Origin: an uncultured Paraburkholderia sp.
Lineage (GTDB): Bacteria > Pseudomonadota > Gammaproteobacteria > Burkholderiales > Burkholderiaceae
Reading direction: 5' to 3'
Assembly (NCBI GenBank): GCA_940746715.1
Contig: CALNWN010000012.1
Span: 1 to 64,000, forward strand
Length of the DNA stretch: 64,000 nucleotides
Part shown: piece by piece, positions 56,389-64,000 of the stretch
Layout: every line of letters starts with the position of its first letter
Position numbering within the stretch: the stretch's first letter is position 1
Made by a program: the position numbers and the translations under genes
The notes under the pieces: model-generated
The model's input: the letters and a program-made list of their open reading frames with translations, nothing else
What the model was told of the DNA's origin: nothing
Databases searched by the model: none

Positions 56389-57036
56389 TCACATGCCGCA
56401 ACAGGTCCGCAGCCGCCGTCCTTCCTGGTCCGGATACGGCTCGCGTACTTCCAGCTGCTGAATTTTCTCGAGCCCGAAATTGCGGAAGTCGCCGCGCAAT
56501 TCACACCACGCGCCTAGCGTCCAGCGCGCGCCCCAATAGGCGAGGGCGAGCGGCCATACGCGCCGCTCGGTTGCCGCGCCGTTGACGTCCGTGTAGGCGA
56601 AGCTCACCACGTGCCGCGTGTCGAGCTGCGTCGAAAATTCGCTTCTGATATGAAACGACGGCGCGAAGATCGCGAGTCTTTCGAGCGATGCGCGCTTGTC
56701 CGCCGGCATTGCCGAAGCGATCTTCGCGAGCGCGCCGCGCGCGCCTGCGGCAAAGCCGGCGCTGCCCCACGATTCCAGCATCCGCGCCCCGGCGGCTAGC
56801 GCCGCGAGTTCGTCGGCGGTGAAGGTGAGCGGCGGCAGATTCGCCGCGCGGTTCAGCCGGTAGCCGATTCCGGCCTCGCCCTCGATCGGCACGCCCGACA
56901 ATTGCAGATCGCGCACGTCGCGATAGACGGTACGCAGCGAGATGTTGAGCCAGTCGGCGAGTTGTTGCGCGGTGGTGAGGCGCCGGCCGCGCAACAATTC
57001 GGCGATCTGGAACAGGCGGTCGGCGCGGCGCGTCAT
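56389..57036 (-). CDS. YafY-type HTH/WYL transcriptional regulator
   Basis: A 215-residue regulator with an N-terminal winged helix (MTRRADRLFQIAELLRGRRL, LADWLNISLRTVYRDVRDLQ) and a WYL-like domain (WTLGAWCELRGDFRNFGLEK). WYL domains sense small ligands or nucleic acids. The linker (IRSEFSTQLDTRHVVSF) is about ten residues shorter than in the relatives I remember, so a small in-frame deletion is possible. The frame is open. It lies divergent from no obvious partner; the downstream VOC gene on the same strand is a common neighbour. Confidence 0.8.
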   Translation of the reverse strand: MTRRADRLFQIAELLRGRRLTTAQQLADWLNISLRTVYRDVRDLQLSGVPIEGEAGIGYRLNRAANLPPLTFTADELAALAAGARMLESWGSAGFAAGARGALAKIASAMPADKRASLERLAIFAPSFHIRSEFSTQLDTRHVVSFAYTDVNGAATERRVWPLALAYWGARWTLGAWCELRGDFRNFGLEKIQQLEVREPYPDQEGRRLRTCCGM

Positions 57037-57186
57037 CGTGGGCGTCTTGTAGAAGAGGACAGGGACAGTCCCGCGATGATAGCGCCGCATGCCGTGCTCC
57101 GGTCAACGCTCAGGCGGCAGGCGCGTTGGGCGTTGCCATGCGCGCCGCACTGTTCGCTTGCTCCCCGGTGGATCCGTGCCTTGCGC

Positions 57187-57574
57187 TTAGCCGTTGGTCC
57201 GCGAGTGCAGGCCGAGGCGATTGCCTTCGCTGTCGATAAAAAACGCGATATAGCCGATGTCCTGCGGCAGCTTGATGACCGGCCCGTCGGTCTTGCCGCC
57301 GGCTTCTTCGATGCGGGCGAGCGCGGCGTCCACGGTCGGATGAGCGTTCAGGTAGACGAGCACGCCGTCGCCGTTCGGGGTCATCGACGGGCTGTGGACG
57401 ACCGCGCCGCGCGTGGCCGGTTCTTCGCAGTTGAACACGGCAGGCAATTGGCTGACCGCCGAATTCCTGGCGGTTCAGTTTGACGTCGAGCGCGGCCTCA
57501 TAAAAGCGGACGGCGCGATCGAAATCGACGGACGGAATTTCGAACCAGGCAACGACTTTGGACGATGCGGACAT
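57187..57574 (-). pseudogene. VOC-family protein broken by a 4-bp tandem duplication
   Basis: A glyoxalase/bleomycin-resistance-fold protein of about 128 residues. MSASSKVVAWFEIPSVDFDR then LNRQEFGGQPIA is followed in another frame by VFNCEEPATRGAVVHSP and IGYIAFFIDSEGNRLGLHS. At the break near 57445 the minus strand reads TTGCCTGCCGTG, where TTGCCGTG is expected, so TGCC is duplicated. A ribosome site AGGAGAG precedes the ATG. The substrate is unknown. Confidence 0.8.
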
Positions 57575-57751
57575 GACACTCTCCTGTGGATGGCGGATAA
57601 GCCGGATAAATCGCCGGATGGCGTGAGGAGGAGTGTGCAGGGGGCTGCTGACAGCGTGGTGTCAGTAGGGTGCGGCGGCGAGCGAGACGGCGCGGCCAGC
57701 GCGGCGCGAAAAAAACCGCGGAACGGTGTCCGCGGTTTCAGTGGGAGCGCC

Positions 57752-59040
57752 TCAGCCCGCCGGCGTGTCGCCTTGCGGGCGCTGGCGCACGCTGCCCGCG
57801 ATCAGATCGAAGCGAAACAGCCGGCATTCGAGCGCGCCGTTAAAGAGCGGCGTCTTGGTCGATTCGCGCAGGCGCAACTGGCCCGGCAATTTACGATCCG
57901 ACGTCAGAATGAATGCATGCCAGCCGGTGAAGCGCTGCTTGAGCGTGTCGCCGAGCGACTAGAAAAACTCGCTGTCGGGCGTCTCTTCCTGGGCGCGGCG
58001 AAAGCCGTCGTCTTCACGGTTGTCGCGATTGCGTCCTTCGCGGATTTCGCCGCGGGCATTGCGCCCACGAACTTCGATTCGCTCGCCGTACGGCGGATTG
58101 GCGACCAGAATGCCCGGCTCGGCCGTGGGCGGCGTCATGCCGCGGGCGTCGACCTGTTTCAGCGGAATCAACGGCAGGCCCGCGCGCTGGAAATTCGCGC
58201 GCGCCTTGTCGAGCATGTCGCCGGAAATGTCGCTGCCGAAAATCTGCAGGTCGGCGCGCGAGTTGCGAGCGGCGTGTTTGGCGTCGAGCGCGGCGGCTTT
58301 GAGCGCCTGCCATGCCTTGGTGTCGTACTGCTTGAACTTCTCGAAGCCGAAGCGGCGCTCGGCGCCGGGCGTGATGTTCAGCGCGACTTGCGCGGCTTCC
58401 GCGAGGAACGTGCCGCTGCCGCACATCGGATCTAAAGCGGCGTGCCGGCGCTCCAGCCGGTCAGCCGGAGAATGCCCGCCGCAAGATTTTCGCGCAGCGG
58501 CGCCGCGCCTTTGTCGAGGCGCCAGCCGCGCTTGAAGAGCGGGTCGCCGGAGGTGTCGAGGTAAAGCGTGCAGTCGGTTGCGGTGAGAAACGCGAACACG
58601 CGGACGTCGGGCATGCCGGTGTCGATGCTCGGGCGCGCGCCGCTTACTTCGCGCAGACGGTCGCAGATTGCGTCTTTTACACGCAGCGTGGTGAATTCGA
58701 GGCTGCGCAGCGGCGACTTGATTGCCGTGACGTCGACGCGCAGCGTTTCATTCGCCGAGAACCACTGCTCCCAACGTTGTTCGACGGCGAGCGCATAGAT
58801 GTCCTGCTCGCTGCGATACGGACGATGCGCGATTTTCAGCAGCACGCGGCTCGCGATGCGCGAATGCAGATTGGCCGCCATGCCGGCTGCCCAGCCGCCG
58901 CGGAAATGCACGCCGCCGGGCACTTGCGAGCCGGCCGCGAACGGCGCGCCGTGCAGATGCTTTGCGGCGATTTCGGCGAGTTCGGAGGCGAGCGCGGCTT
59001 CAAGGCCGCGTGGGCAGGGGAGGAAGAAATCGAAGGACAT
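57752..59040 (-). pseudogene. RlmL-like 23S rRNA (guanine-N2) methyltransferase, frameshift and amber codon
   Basis: The first 195 residues (MSFDFFLPCPRGLEAALASE, THUMP region, GDPLFKRGWRLDKGAAPLRE) read to GWSAGTPL and stop, because one C is missing near 58433. The next frame carries MCGSGTFLAEAAQVALN, then FGSDISGDMLDKA and the NPPYGERIEVRG methyltransferase motif. At 57959-57961 a TAG interrupts the frame after DSEFF, and the same frame continues as LGDTLKQRFTGWHAFILTSD to a normal end. The expected codon is TCG (Ser), so this is a nonsense substitution, not an indel. The intact enzyme methylates G2445-like positions in 23S rRNA. Confidence 0.85.
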
Positions 59041-59166
59041 GGGGTGCGGCGGGGCCGGTAGGCGATGGGTAAGGGCCGTATTGTACGCGGTCGCGAGGGA
59101 GGCTTTGCCTGCGACGCGCGGCCGGATTTTTGATCAGAGCACCTGAACATCGCCATGGCGGAAGCA

Positions 59167-59904
59167 CTAGCCCCCAGCAACCGCCCCAGCCGCTTCCGCA
59201 GGACAAGCCGGCACAGTGGCACGAGCCACGCCCTTGCCCGCCTGCGGGGCAGAAGCAGCCGAAGCCGAAGCCGCCATCGCCCGCACCGCCACCACCACCT
59301 GCGAGGAAACCCGCTGCAACGCCCGCCGATGCCCGTCCACAAGCGCGTCATAGCCGCCGCCGACCGGCTCGCTCACCACGCTCCTGCACGTCATCACCCC
59401 CGTACTGCGCACAGCCCGCACGCTCCACACAGCATCGATCAGCGCGTGCGAGCCCGGCCACGATTCGAACCGCTGCACATTCATGCTCACGCGATACACC
59501 GGCGTCGCATCCGAATAAGCCGTGCCGTACACGTCGATGGTATTGAGCTGCTGCGTGAGACTCGTCGACAGCGCCCGGCGCAGCTCGTCGCCGGGCAGCG
59601 ACGCCCAGCGTTCCTGCTCCAGCACCTTGACCTGCGTGTGTCCCGACTGCACGACCAGCTGCGTTTTCGCGACTTGCGGCGGCACGTCGATCGGCGCGAC
59701 CTCGATGAGCCACGCGGGCGCCGCTGCCGCGGTCCGCACGGCCGGCGCAGCAGCGGACGCGCCTGCGCTCACGTCGCCCAAGGTATAGAACCGGCTCGTC
59801 GGCGATGCGCAGGCGGCGAGCGCGAGCGCCGCAGCCAGCGCGCCGGCACGAACGGCGCCGCGCGCGAGCGTGCCGGGCAGGCCAGGGAGTCGGACGAACA
59901 TCAT
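59167..59904 (-). CDS. pqiC: Outer-membrane lipoprotein PqiC (DUF330 family)
   Basis: A 245-residue lipoprotein. A signal peptide with lipobox LAACAS places the lipidated cysteine at about residue 33. The DUF330 domain follows (WLIEVAPIDVPPQVAKTQLV, LSTSLTQQLNTIDVYGTAYS). PqiC docks the PqiB tube to the outer membrane in the intermembrane lipid-transport system. Its start overlaps the pqiB stop by 4 bp. The C terminus is alanine-rich. Frame intact. Confidence 0.88.
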   Translation of the reverse strand: MMFVRLPGLPGTLARGAVRAGALAAALALAACASPTSRFYTLGDVSAGASAAAPAVRTAAAAPAWLIEVAPIDVPPQVAKTQLVVQSGHTQVKVLEQERWASLPGDELRRALSTSLTQQLNTIDVYGTAYSDATPVYRVSMNVQRFESWPGSHALIDAVWSVRAVRSTGVMTCRSVVSEPVGGGYDALVDGHRRALQRVSSQVVVAVRAMAASASAASAPQAGKGVARATVPACPAEAAGAVAGG

Positions 59905-61559
59905 GGTTTATCTACTGCTTTACCGCGCAACAACGATTCCGGGTGGCGCTCCAGATAATCCGACAGCGCATTGAGCGACTGCAACGTGCGCGTCAATTCC
60001 TGCAACGCCTGATGCACGTCCGACTGCAGCGGCGAATCCTGCTGCAACGTCGCCTCGGCCGAGCCGAAGGTCTGCTTCGCGGCCGCGAGTGTGTCGCGCG
60101 CCTGCGGCACGACTTCCGTGTCCAGCCGCTTGAAGAGCTGATCCGCATTCTTCAGCGCGGCGTTCAGGTTATTGCCGATCTGGTCGAAGGGCACCTTGTC
60201 CAGCTTCTTCGCGATGTCGGCGACCTGCAGCTGCAATTCGTCGAGCGTGTTCGGAATAGTCGGCAATTCGAGCGGATCGCTGGCGACGTCGACGGTAGCG
60301 GGCGGCGCCTTCGGGAAAATATCCAGCGCCACATACAGCTGGCTCGTGATCAGATTGCCCGTGCGCAACTGGCCGCGCAGCCCGTGTTTGACCAGTTGTT
60401 GCAGCATGTTCTGACCGGCGAGGCTGCCCGGCGCCGGCGCCGTTTCGCGGAAACGCTTGCCGAGCCGGTCAGGGTAGATGTTCATGGTCACCGGCATGGT
60501 GAAGCTGCGCGTTTTCGGATCGTAGTCGATGCCGATGTTCGTCACCTGACCGAGCACGATGCCGCGGAAATCGACCGGCGCGCCGACCGACAAGCCGCGC
60601 AGCGACTGGTTGAAGTTCATCACGACGCGCAGCGGCACGCCGTCCGGGTCGCGCATGGCGTCGGCTTCATCGGCGGCGAGGCGGAACGTCATGTTGTTCG
60701 GCGCCTGCGCGCCGACGCCTTGCCCCGGCGGCGACTGGAACGACAAGCCGCCGACGATCACCGTCGCGAGCGACTGCGTGTTCAGCTTGAAGCCGCTCGA
60801 ATCGAGCCGCAAATCAACGCCGCTCGCATGCCACCAGCGCGAATTGGTGCCGACGTACTGGTCGAACGGCGCGGATACGAACACCTGCATGGTGACGCCA
60901 GTGCCGTCCTTGTCGAGCGAAAAGCCGACCACCTGGCCGACCTGCACGCGGCGATAGAAAATCGGCGAGCCGATGTCGATGGAACCGAGCGAATCGCCAT
61001 GCAGAATGAACTGATGGCCCTTCTGGTCGCCGGTGACGGGCGGCGGCGTCTCGAGGCCGACGAAGTTCTTCTCGCTGTCCGGCGAATGGCCGGCGTCCGC
61101 GCCGATATACGCGCCCGAGAGCAGCGTGGTGAGACCCGAGACGCCGCTCGCGCCCACGCGCGGCCGCACGACCCAGAAGCGGGAATCCTTCACCGCGAAG
61201 TCTTCGCCTTCCTTCGTCAGCTGCACCTGCACGAGCACGTGCGACAGATCTTTCGACAACGTGATCGACTTCACCGCGCCCACGTCGACGTCCTTGTACT
61301 TGACCTTGGTCTTGCCGGGCTCGAGCCCTTCCGCGCTGACGAAACTGATGGTGATGGTCGGACCTTTTTCCGTGACGGATTTGATGGCGAGCGCGATGCC
61401 GATCAGCGCGGCAATCAGCGGAATGACCCACACGAGCGACGGCAGCCAGCGGCTGCGCGGCTCGATTTCGGGGTCTGGCAGTTGGGGCGGCAGCTTCGGT
61501 CCGTTCGAATCGTTGCGCGGCGAGTCTGAGGCGGGCGTCGGTCCTGGCGGGCTAGTCAT
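59901..61559 (-). CDS. pqiB: MCE-domain intermembrane transport protein PqiB
   Basis: A 552-residue protein with one N-terminal membrane helix (WLPSLVWVIPLIAALIGIAL, residues 37-56) and three MCE domains, each starting with a segment like TISFVSAEGLEPGKTKVKYK, GSIDIGSPIFYRRVQVGQVV or VGAPVDFRGIVLGQVTNIGI. The C-terminal coiled coil (LDELQLQVADIAKKLDKVPF) is typical. PqiB forms a hexameric tube across the periplasm for lipid movement. It overlaps pqiA by 8 bp and pqiC by 4 bp. Confidence 0.93.
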   Translation of the reverse strand: MTSPPGPTPASDSPRNDSNGPKLPPQLPDPEIEPRSRWLPSLVWVIPLIAALIGIALAIKSVTEKGPTITISFVSAEGLEPGKTKVKYKDVDVGAVKSITLSKDLSHVLVQVQLTKEGEDFAVKDSRFWVVRPRVGASGVSGLTTLLSGAYIGADAGHSPDSEKNFVGLETPPPVTGDQKGHQFILHGDSLGSIDIGSPIFYRRVQVGQVVGFSLDKDGTGVTMQVFVSAPFDQYVGTNSRWWHASGVDLRLDSSGFKLNTQSLATVIVGGLSFQSPPGQGVGAQAPNNMTFRLAADEADAMRDPDGVPLRVVMNFNQSLRGLSVGAPVDFRGIVLGQVTNIGIDYDPKTRSFTMPVTMNIYPDRLGKRFRETAPAPGSLAGQNMLQQLVKHGLRGQLRTGNLITSQLYVALDIFPKAPPATVDVASDPLELPTIPNTLDELQLQVADIAKKLDKVPFDQIGNNLNAALKNADQLFKRLDTEVVPQARDTLAAAKQTFGSAEATLQQDSPLQSDVHQALQELTRTLQSLNALSDYLERHPESLLRGKAVDKP

Positions 61560-62214
61560 GTTCGAGATCCTGAGGTTTTTGGGTACTGCCGTCCACGTGG
61601 TCCCAGATGAGCCGTGGATCGAACTGCATCGACGCCATCATCGTCAGGATCACCACCGAGCCGAACGCAATCGCGCCCGGGCCGGCCGTGATCACGGCAA
61701 GCGACTTGAAGCGCACGAGCGCGACGGTCAGCGTGACGACGAACACGTCGAGCATCGACCAGCGGCCGATCCGCTCGACCATCCGGTACAGCGTGGTGCG
61801 CTGCTGCGGCCGCCAGCGCGAGCGGCGCTGCGCGGTGATGGTGAGAAGCGCGAGCACGCTGAGCTTGAGCATCGGCACCATGATGCTAGCGACGAAAACG
61901 ATCACCGCGAGCGGCCAGTCGCCGGAAGTCCAGAAGTACACGACGCCGCTCATGATGGTGTCGTCCTCCGAACCGACCAGCGACGACGTGTGCATGACCG
62001 GCAACAAATTTGTCGGAATATACAGCAAGGCCGCGGCGATTAGCAGCGCCCACGTGCGCATCAGGCTGTCGGGATTGCGCGAGTGCAGGCGCGCGCCGCA
62101 GCGTCCGCAGTGCTGCGGCGTGACCGAGCGGATGCGCGGTTCGACGCGTCCGCACGCGTGGCAGGCGACGAGCCCGGCGCGTTTTGCGCTCACGTATTTC
62201 ATCGCGCGGGTCAT
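61552..62214 (-). CDS. pqiA: PqiA-family inner-membrane protein, second copy
   Basis: A 220-residue protein with one PqiA domain: a zinc-ribbon-like CHACGRVEPR...CGRCG at residues 17-42 and four membrane helices (WALLIAAALLYIPTNLLPVM, LAVIVFVASIMVPMLKLSVL, RWSMLDVFVVTLTVALVRF, AIAFGSVVILTMMASMQFD). E. coli PqiA has two such domains in one chain. Here they are split over two genes. Its ATG overlaps the stop of the first copy (ATGA). Confidence 0.9.
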   Translation of the reverse strand: MTRAMKYVSAKRAGLVACHACGRVEPRIRSVTPQHCGRCGARLHSRNPDSLMRTWALLIAAALLYIPTNLLPVMHTSSLVGSEDDTIMSGVVYFWTSGDWPLAVIVFVASIMVPMLKLSVLALLTITAQRRSRWRPQQRTTLYRMVERIGRWSMLDVFVVTLTVALVRFKSLAVITAGPGAIAFGSVVILTMMASMQFDPRLIWDHVDGSTQKPQDLEHD

Positions 62215-62981
62215 CCTCGATGGGGCGCCGGGGGGGGGGCGCCGGCATTGGTGCCGGTCTCGCCGTCCGGCCTCTCGTCGGTTGGCAGCAGCGGCGGAAC
62301 CGGCGGCCCGGCCACGGAGCCGACCGCGGCCGCCGCGCTGTCCGCCGAGGTGCGCGGCAGCGGCCGCTGATTGCGCGCGCCGAGTTCGTCGGCGAGATCC
62401 CACAGAATGCGCGGGTCGAAGGTGACGACCACGGCGAACATCAGCGTCAGCGCGCCGAACGCGAAGAGCGCGGCCTCGGGAATCACGCGCGCGAGACTGA
62501 CCATCTTCACGATGGTGATAAGCACGCCGAGCATGAATACTTCGATCATGCCCCACGGCCGGACGAACTGGATCGCCCTCAACACGCGGTTAAAGCCTGC
62601 CGGCACATAGCCGGCGCGAATCGGCACGAGCACGTACAGCAGCGCGACGAGTTCGGTGAGCGGGAACAGAACCGTCGAGCAGAAGACCATGACGGCGACG
62701 ATCTGCATGTTCTCGTTCCACAGCGCGACCAGCGCGCCGAACAGCGTGGTTTGCGTGGTAATGCCATTAGTCTCGAGTTCGACGATGGGAAAGCCCTGCG
62801 CGATCAGAAACGTGATCAGCGCGGCGAGCGTCATGGCGCAGATGCCGTTGAGCTTGCGCGACACGCCGCTGTAAAGCGTCGCGCGGCAGCGCGGACAGCG
62901 AGCGACCTTGCGCCCGACAAGCCGCGGCTTGCGGAACAGCGTATCGCATTCATGGCACGCGATCAGGTTGTCATGTTCCAT
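62211..62981 (-). CDS. pqiA: PqiA-family inner-membrane protein, first copy
   Basis: A 256-residue protein whose zinc-ribbon-like CHECDTLFRKPRL...CPRC lies at residues 9-37, followed by four membrane helices (NGICAMTLAALITFLIAQGF, IVAVMVFCSTVLFPLTELVA, MIEVFMLGVLITIVKMVSLA, AALFAFGALTLMFAVVVTFD). The last 50 residues are proline- and alanine-rich and end over a run of ten G on the plus strand. It is the first gene of pqiA-pqiA-pqiB-pqiC, transcribed divergently from cytochrome b561. Confidence 0.9.
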   Translation of the reverse strand: MEHDNLIACHECDTLFRKPRLVGRKVARCPRCRATLYSGVSRKLNGICAMTLAALITFLIAQGFPIVELETNGITTQTTLFGALVALWNENMQIVAVMVFCSTVLFPLTELVALLYVLVPIRAGYVPAGFNRVLRAIQFVRPWGMIEVFMLGVLITIVKMVSLARVIPEAALFAFGALTLMFAVVVTFDPRILWDLADELGARNQRPLPRTSADSAAAAVGSVAGPPVPPLLPTDERPDGETGTNAGAPPPAPHRG

Positions 62982-63383
62982 ACGGCAACGGGCCAACGAT
63001 AGGTGAATGAGCGACCAATGCCGGTCGCGAGGTGGTGGCGCTGTGGGTGGCGATGTTGGTCGATGTGGCCGGTTCGTGAAAATTTGTGCAGCAATAGTAC
63101 CAAAAGGCGTTGCGGCGCCGCGTCCGCGGGCACAGCGGCTCACCCTCAAAACGTCTGACAGCCTCCGTCCCCAATTGTTCAAGGGCGCCGCCGGCGACGC
63201 GCGGAACCGCATTTCGGTAAATTTCACCCTGCTCCCAGCCAGCTTTTTCCGCTTCGGGTAGCATGGCGGCCTGGCGCGTCCTGAAGCCTGTGACGCCGGG
63301 CCATCTGCCGATGAACTTTGCATCGGCGGGGAATAGCCGGGCGTGCGGCGCCGTTAACCTCTCTTAGCAAGCGTTGACCTGTC
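62982..63383. other. Divergent intergenic region between pqiA and cytochrome b561
   Basis: About 400 bp with no supported gene. It should hold promoters for both directions. A less GC-rich segment near 63080-63110 (AAAATTTGTGCAGCAATAGTACC) is the likeliest place, but no clear hexamer pair was found. No ribosome site is visible before the cytochrome b561 ATG. Confidence 0.5.
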
Positions 63384-63944
63384 ATGGCACACAATCCTTC
63401 GTTCGGTGGCCCGGAGTCGTACACGCGGACTGCCATTGCCTTTCATTGGCTGATCGCATTGCTGATCGTTTGTGGCTTTGCGCTCGGCTGGGTGATGACT
63501 GACATCCCGGGCTTCACGCCCACCAAGCTGCGTTATTTTTCGTGGCATAAATGGATCGGCGTGACCGTGTTCGCGCTCGCGGTCCTGCGCATTTTGTGGC
63601 GCGGCATGCACGGCGCGCCGTCCATGCCGCGCCGCATGCCGGCATGGCAGCGCGGCGCCGCGCATCTGGTGCATTTGCTGTTATATGCGTTGATGGTGGC
63701 GATTCCCGTCTCCGGCTATCTGTACAGCTCGGCGGCGAACGTGCCGGTCGTCTACCTCGGGCTGATCCCGCTGCCGCGGCTGATCGCGCCGGACCCGCAT
63801 CTGAAGGAACTGCTCAAGACGGTCCATATTGCGCTGAACTACACGTTGCTGGCGCTGGTCGGGATGCACGTGGCGGTGGCGCTCAAGCATCAATGGCTGG
63901 ACCGCGACGGGCTGCTGTCGCGCATGCTTCCCTTCCTCAAATAA
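63384..63944 (+). CDS. Cytochrome b561 (di-heme, CybB type)
   Basis: A 186-residue inner-membrane cytochrome with four helices. The heme ligands are expected among H21 (AFHWLIALL), H52 (SWHKWIG) and the pair in the last helix (VHIALNYTLLALVGMHVAVA). It oxidises quinol or acts as superoxide oxidase in the E. coli homologue. It is followed 8 bp later by a YceI-type gene, a common pairing. Confidence 0.9.
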   Translation: MAHNPSFGGPESYTRTAIAFHWLIALLIVCGFALGWVMTDIPGFTPTKLRYFSWHKWIGVTVFALAVLRILWRGMHGAPSMPRRMPAWQRGAAHLVHLLLYALMVAIPVSGYLYSSAANVPVVYLGLIPLPRLIAPDPHLKELLKTVHIALNYTLLALVGMHVAVALKHQWLDRDGLLSRMLPFLK

Positions 63945-63952
63945 GGACAACC

Positions 63953-64000
63953 ATGAAGGTCTCATTTTATCGCTACATGCTGGCGGCGTTTGCCGCTGCG
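63953..64000 (+). CDS. Start of a secreted protein gene, probably YceI family (partial)
   Basis: Only 16 codons are in the window (MKVSFYRYMLAAFAAA), reading as the beginning of a signal peptide. An AAGGAC ribosome site precedes the ATG. The YceI assignment rests on the usual cytochrome b561-YceI order in Burkholderia, not on the sequence itself. Confidence 0.55.
   Translation, partial: MKVSFYRYMLAAFAAA

Overview
The window is a high-GC (roughly 65%) chromosomal segment of a beta-proteobacterium. The gene content and protein sequences fit the Burkholderia/Paraburkholderia/Caballeronia group: an aspS block preceded by FmdB and DUF502 genes, a glyQ-glyS-gmhB-plsC-DUF45 block, a three-gene transhydrogenase, lptD-surA-pdxA-rsmA, and a beta-oxidation cluster behind a TetR regulator. 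No rRNA, tRNA, CRISPR array, prophage or complete insertion sequence was seen. The assignment rests on recognising protein families by eye, not on a database search.

Layout. 1-3.5 kb: the 5' end of ilvA, small uncharacterised genes, a broken membrane gene, an SDR/DoxX-like pair and a DUF2269 gene. 3.9-13.8 kb: a 1364-residue FAD/Fe-S oxidoreductase, HIT and DUF971 genes, then ubiE, a Tim44-like gene, ubiJ, ubiB and a TPMT-type methyltransferase (ubiquinone synthesis). 14-18.8 kb: fmdB, DUF502, aspS, a NudB-like gene and a ClsB-like gene. 18.9-26.2 kb: a TetR regulator with a perfect 18-bp palindrome upstream, followed by acyl-CoA dehydrogenase, a hydroxyacyl-CoA dehydrogenase/enoyl-CoA hydratase fusion, thiolase and a second enoyl-CoA hydratase. 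26.2-32.4 kb: fdhD, a nitrate-reductase-associated protein, a broken c-di-GMP protein, a thioesterase and a collapsed Atm1-type ABC transporter. 32.5-40.3 kb: murU-amgK (peptidoglycan recycling), divergent from lptD-surA-pdxA-rsmA (outer-membrane biogenesis, vitamin B6, 16S rRNA dimethylation). 40.3-48.6 kb: a broken EamA exporter, a porin, gloA, and the glyQ-glyS-gmhB-plsC-DUF45 operon. 48.9-57.6 kb: a SnoaL-like gene, an AT-richer gap, a broken FMN glutamate-synthase-like gene, mnmA-nudJ, the damaged pntAA-pntAB-pntB operon, a YafY-type regulator and a broken VOC gene. 57.7-64 kb: a broken RlmL-like methyltransferase, the pqiA-pqiA-pqiB-pqiC operon, cytochrome b561 and the first codons of a YceI-like protein.

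The most striking property is gene decay. About fourteen loci carry frameshifts, microhomology-type deletions, a 4-bp tandem duplication or an in-frame amber codon. All recognisable essential genes (aspS, glyQ, glyS, lptD, surA, ubiB, ubiE, rsmA, mnmA) are intact, and several broken genes carry two or three lesions each. This pattern fits relaxed selection in a host-restricted or recently bottlenecked lineage better than uniform sequencing error, although some of the one-base indels could still be base-calling errors. I saw no convincing new defence or mobile system.
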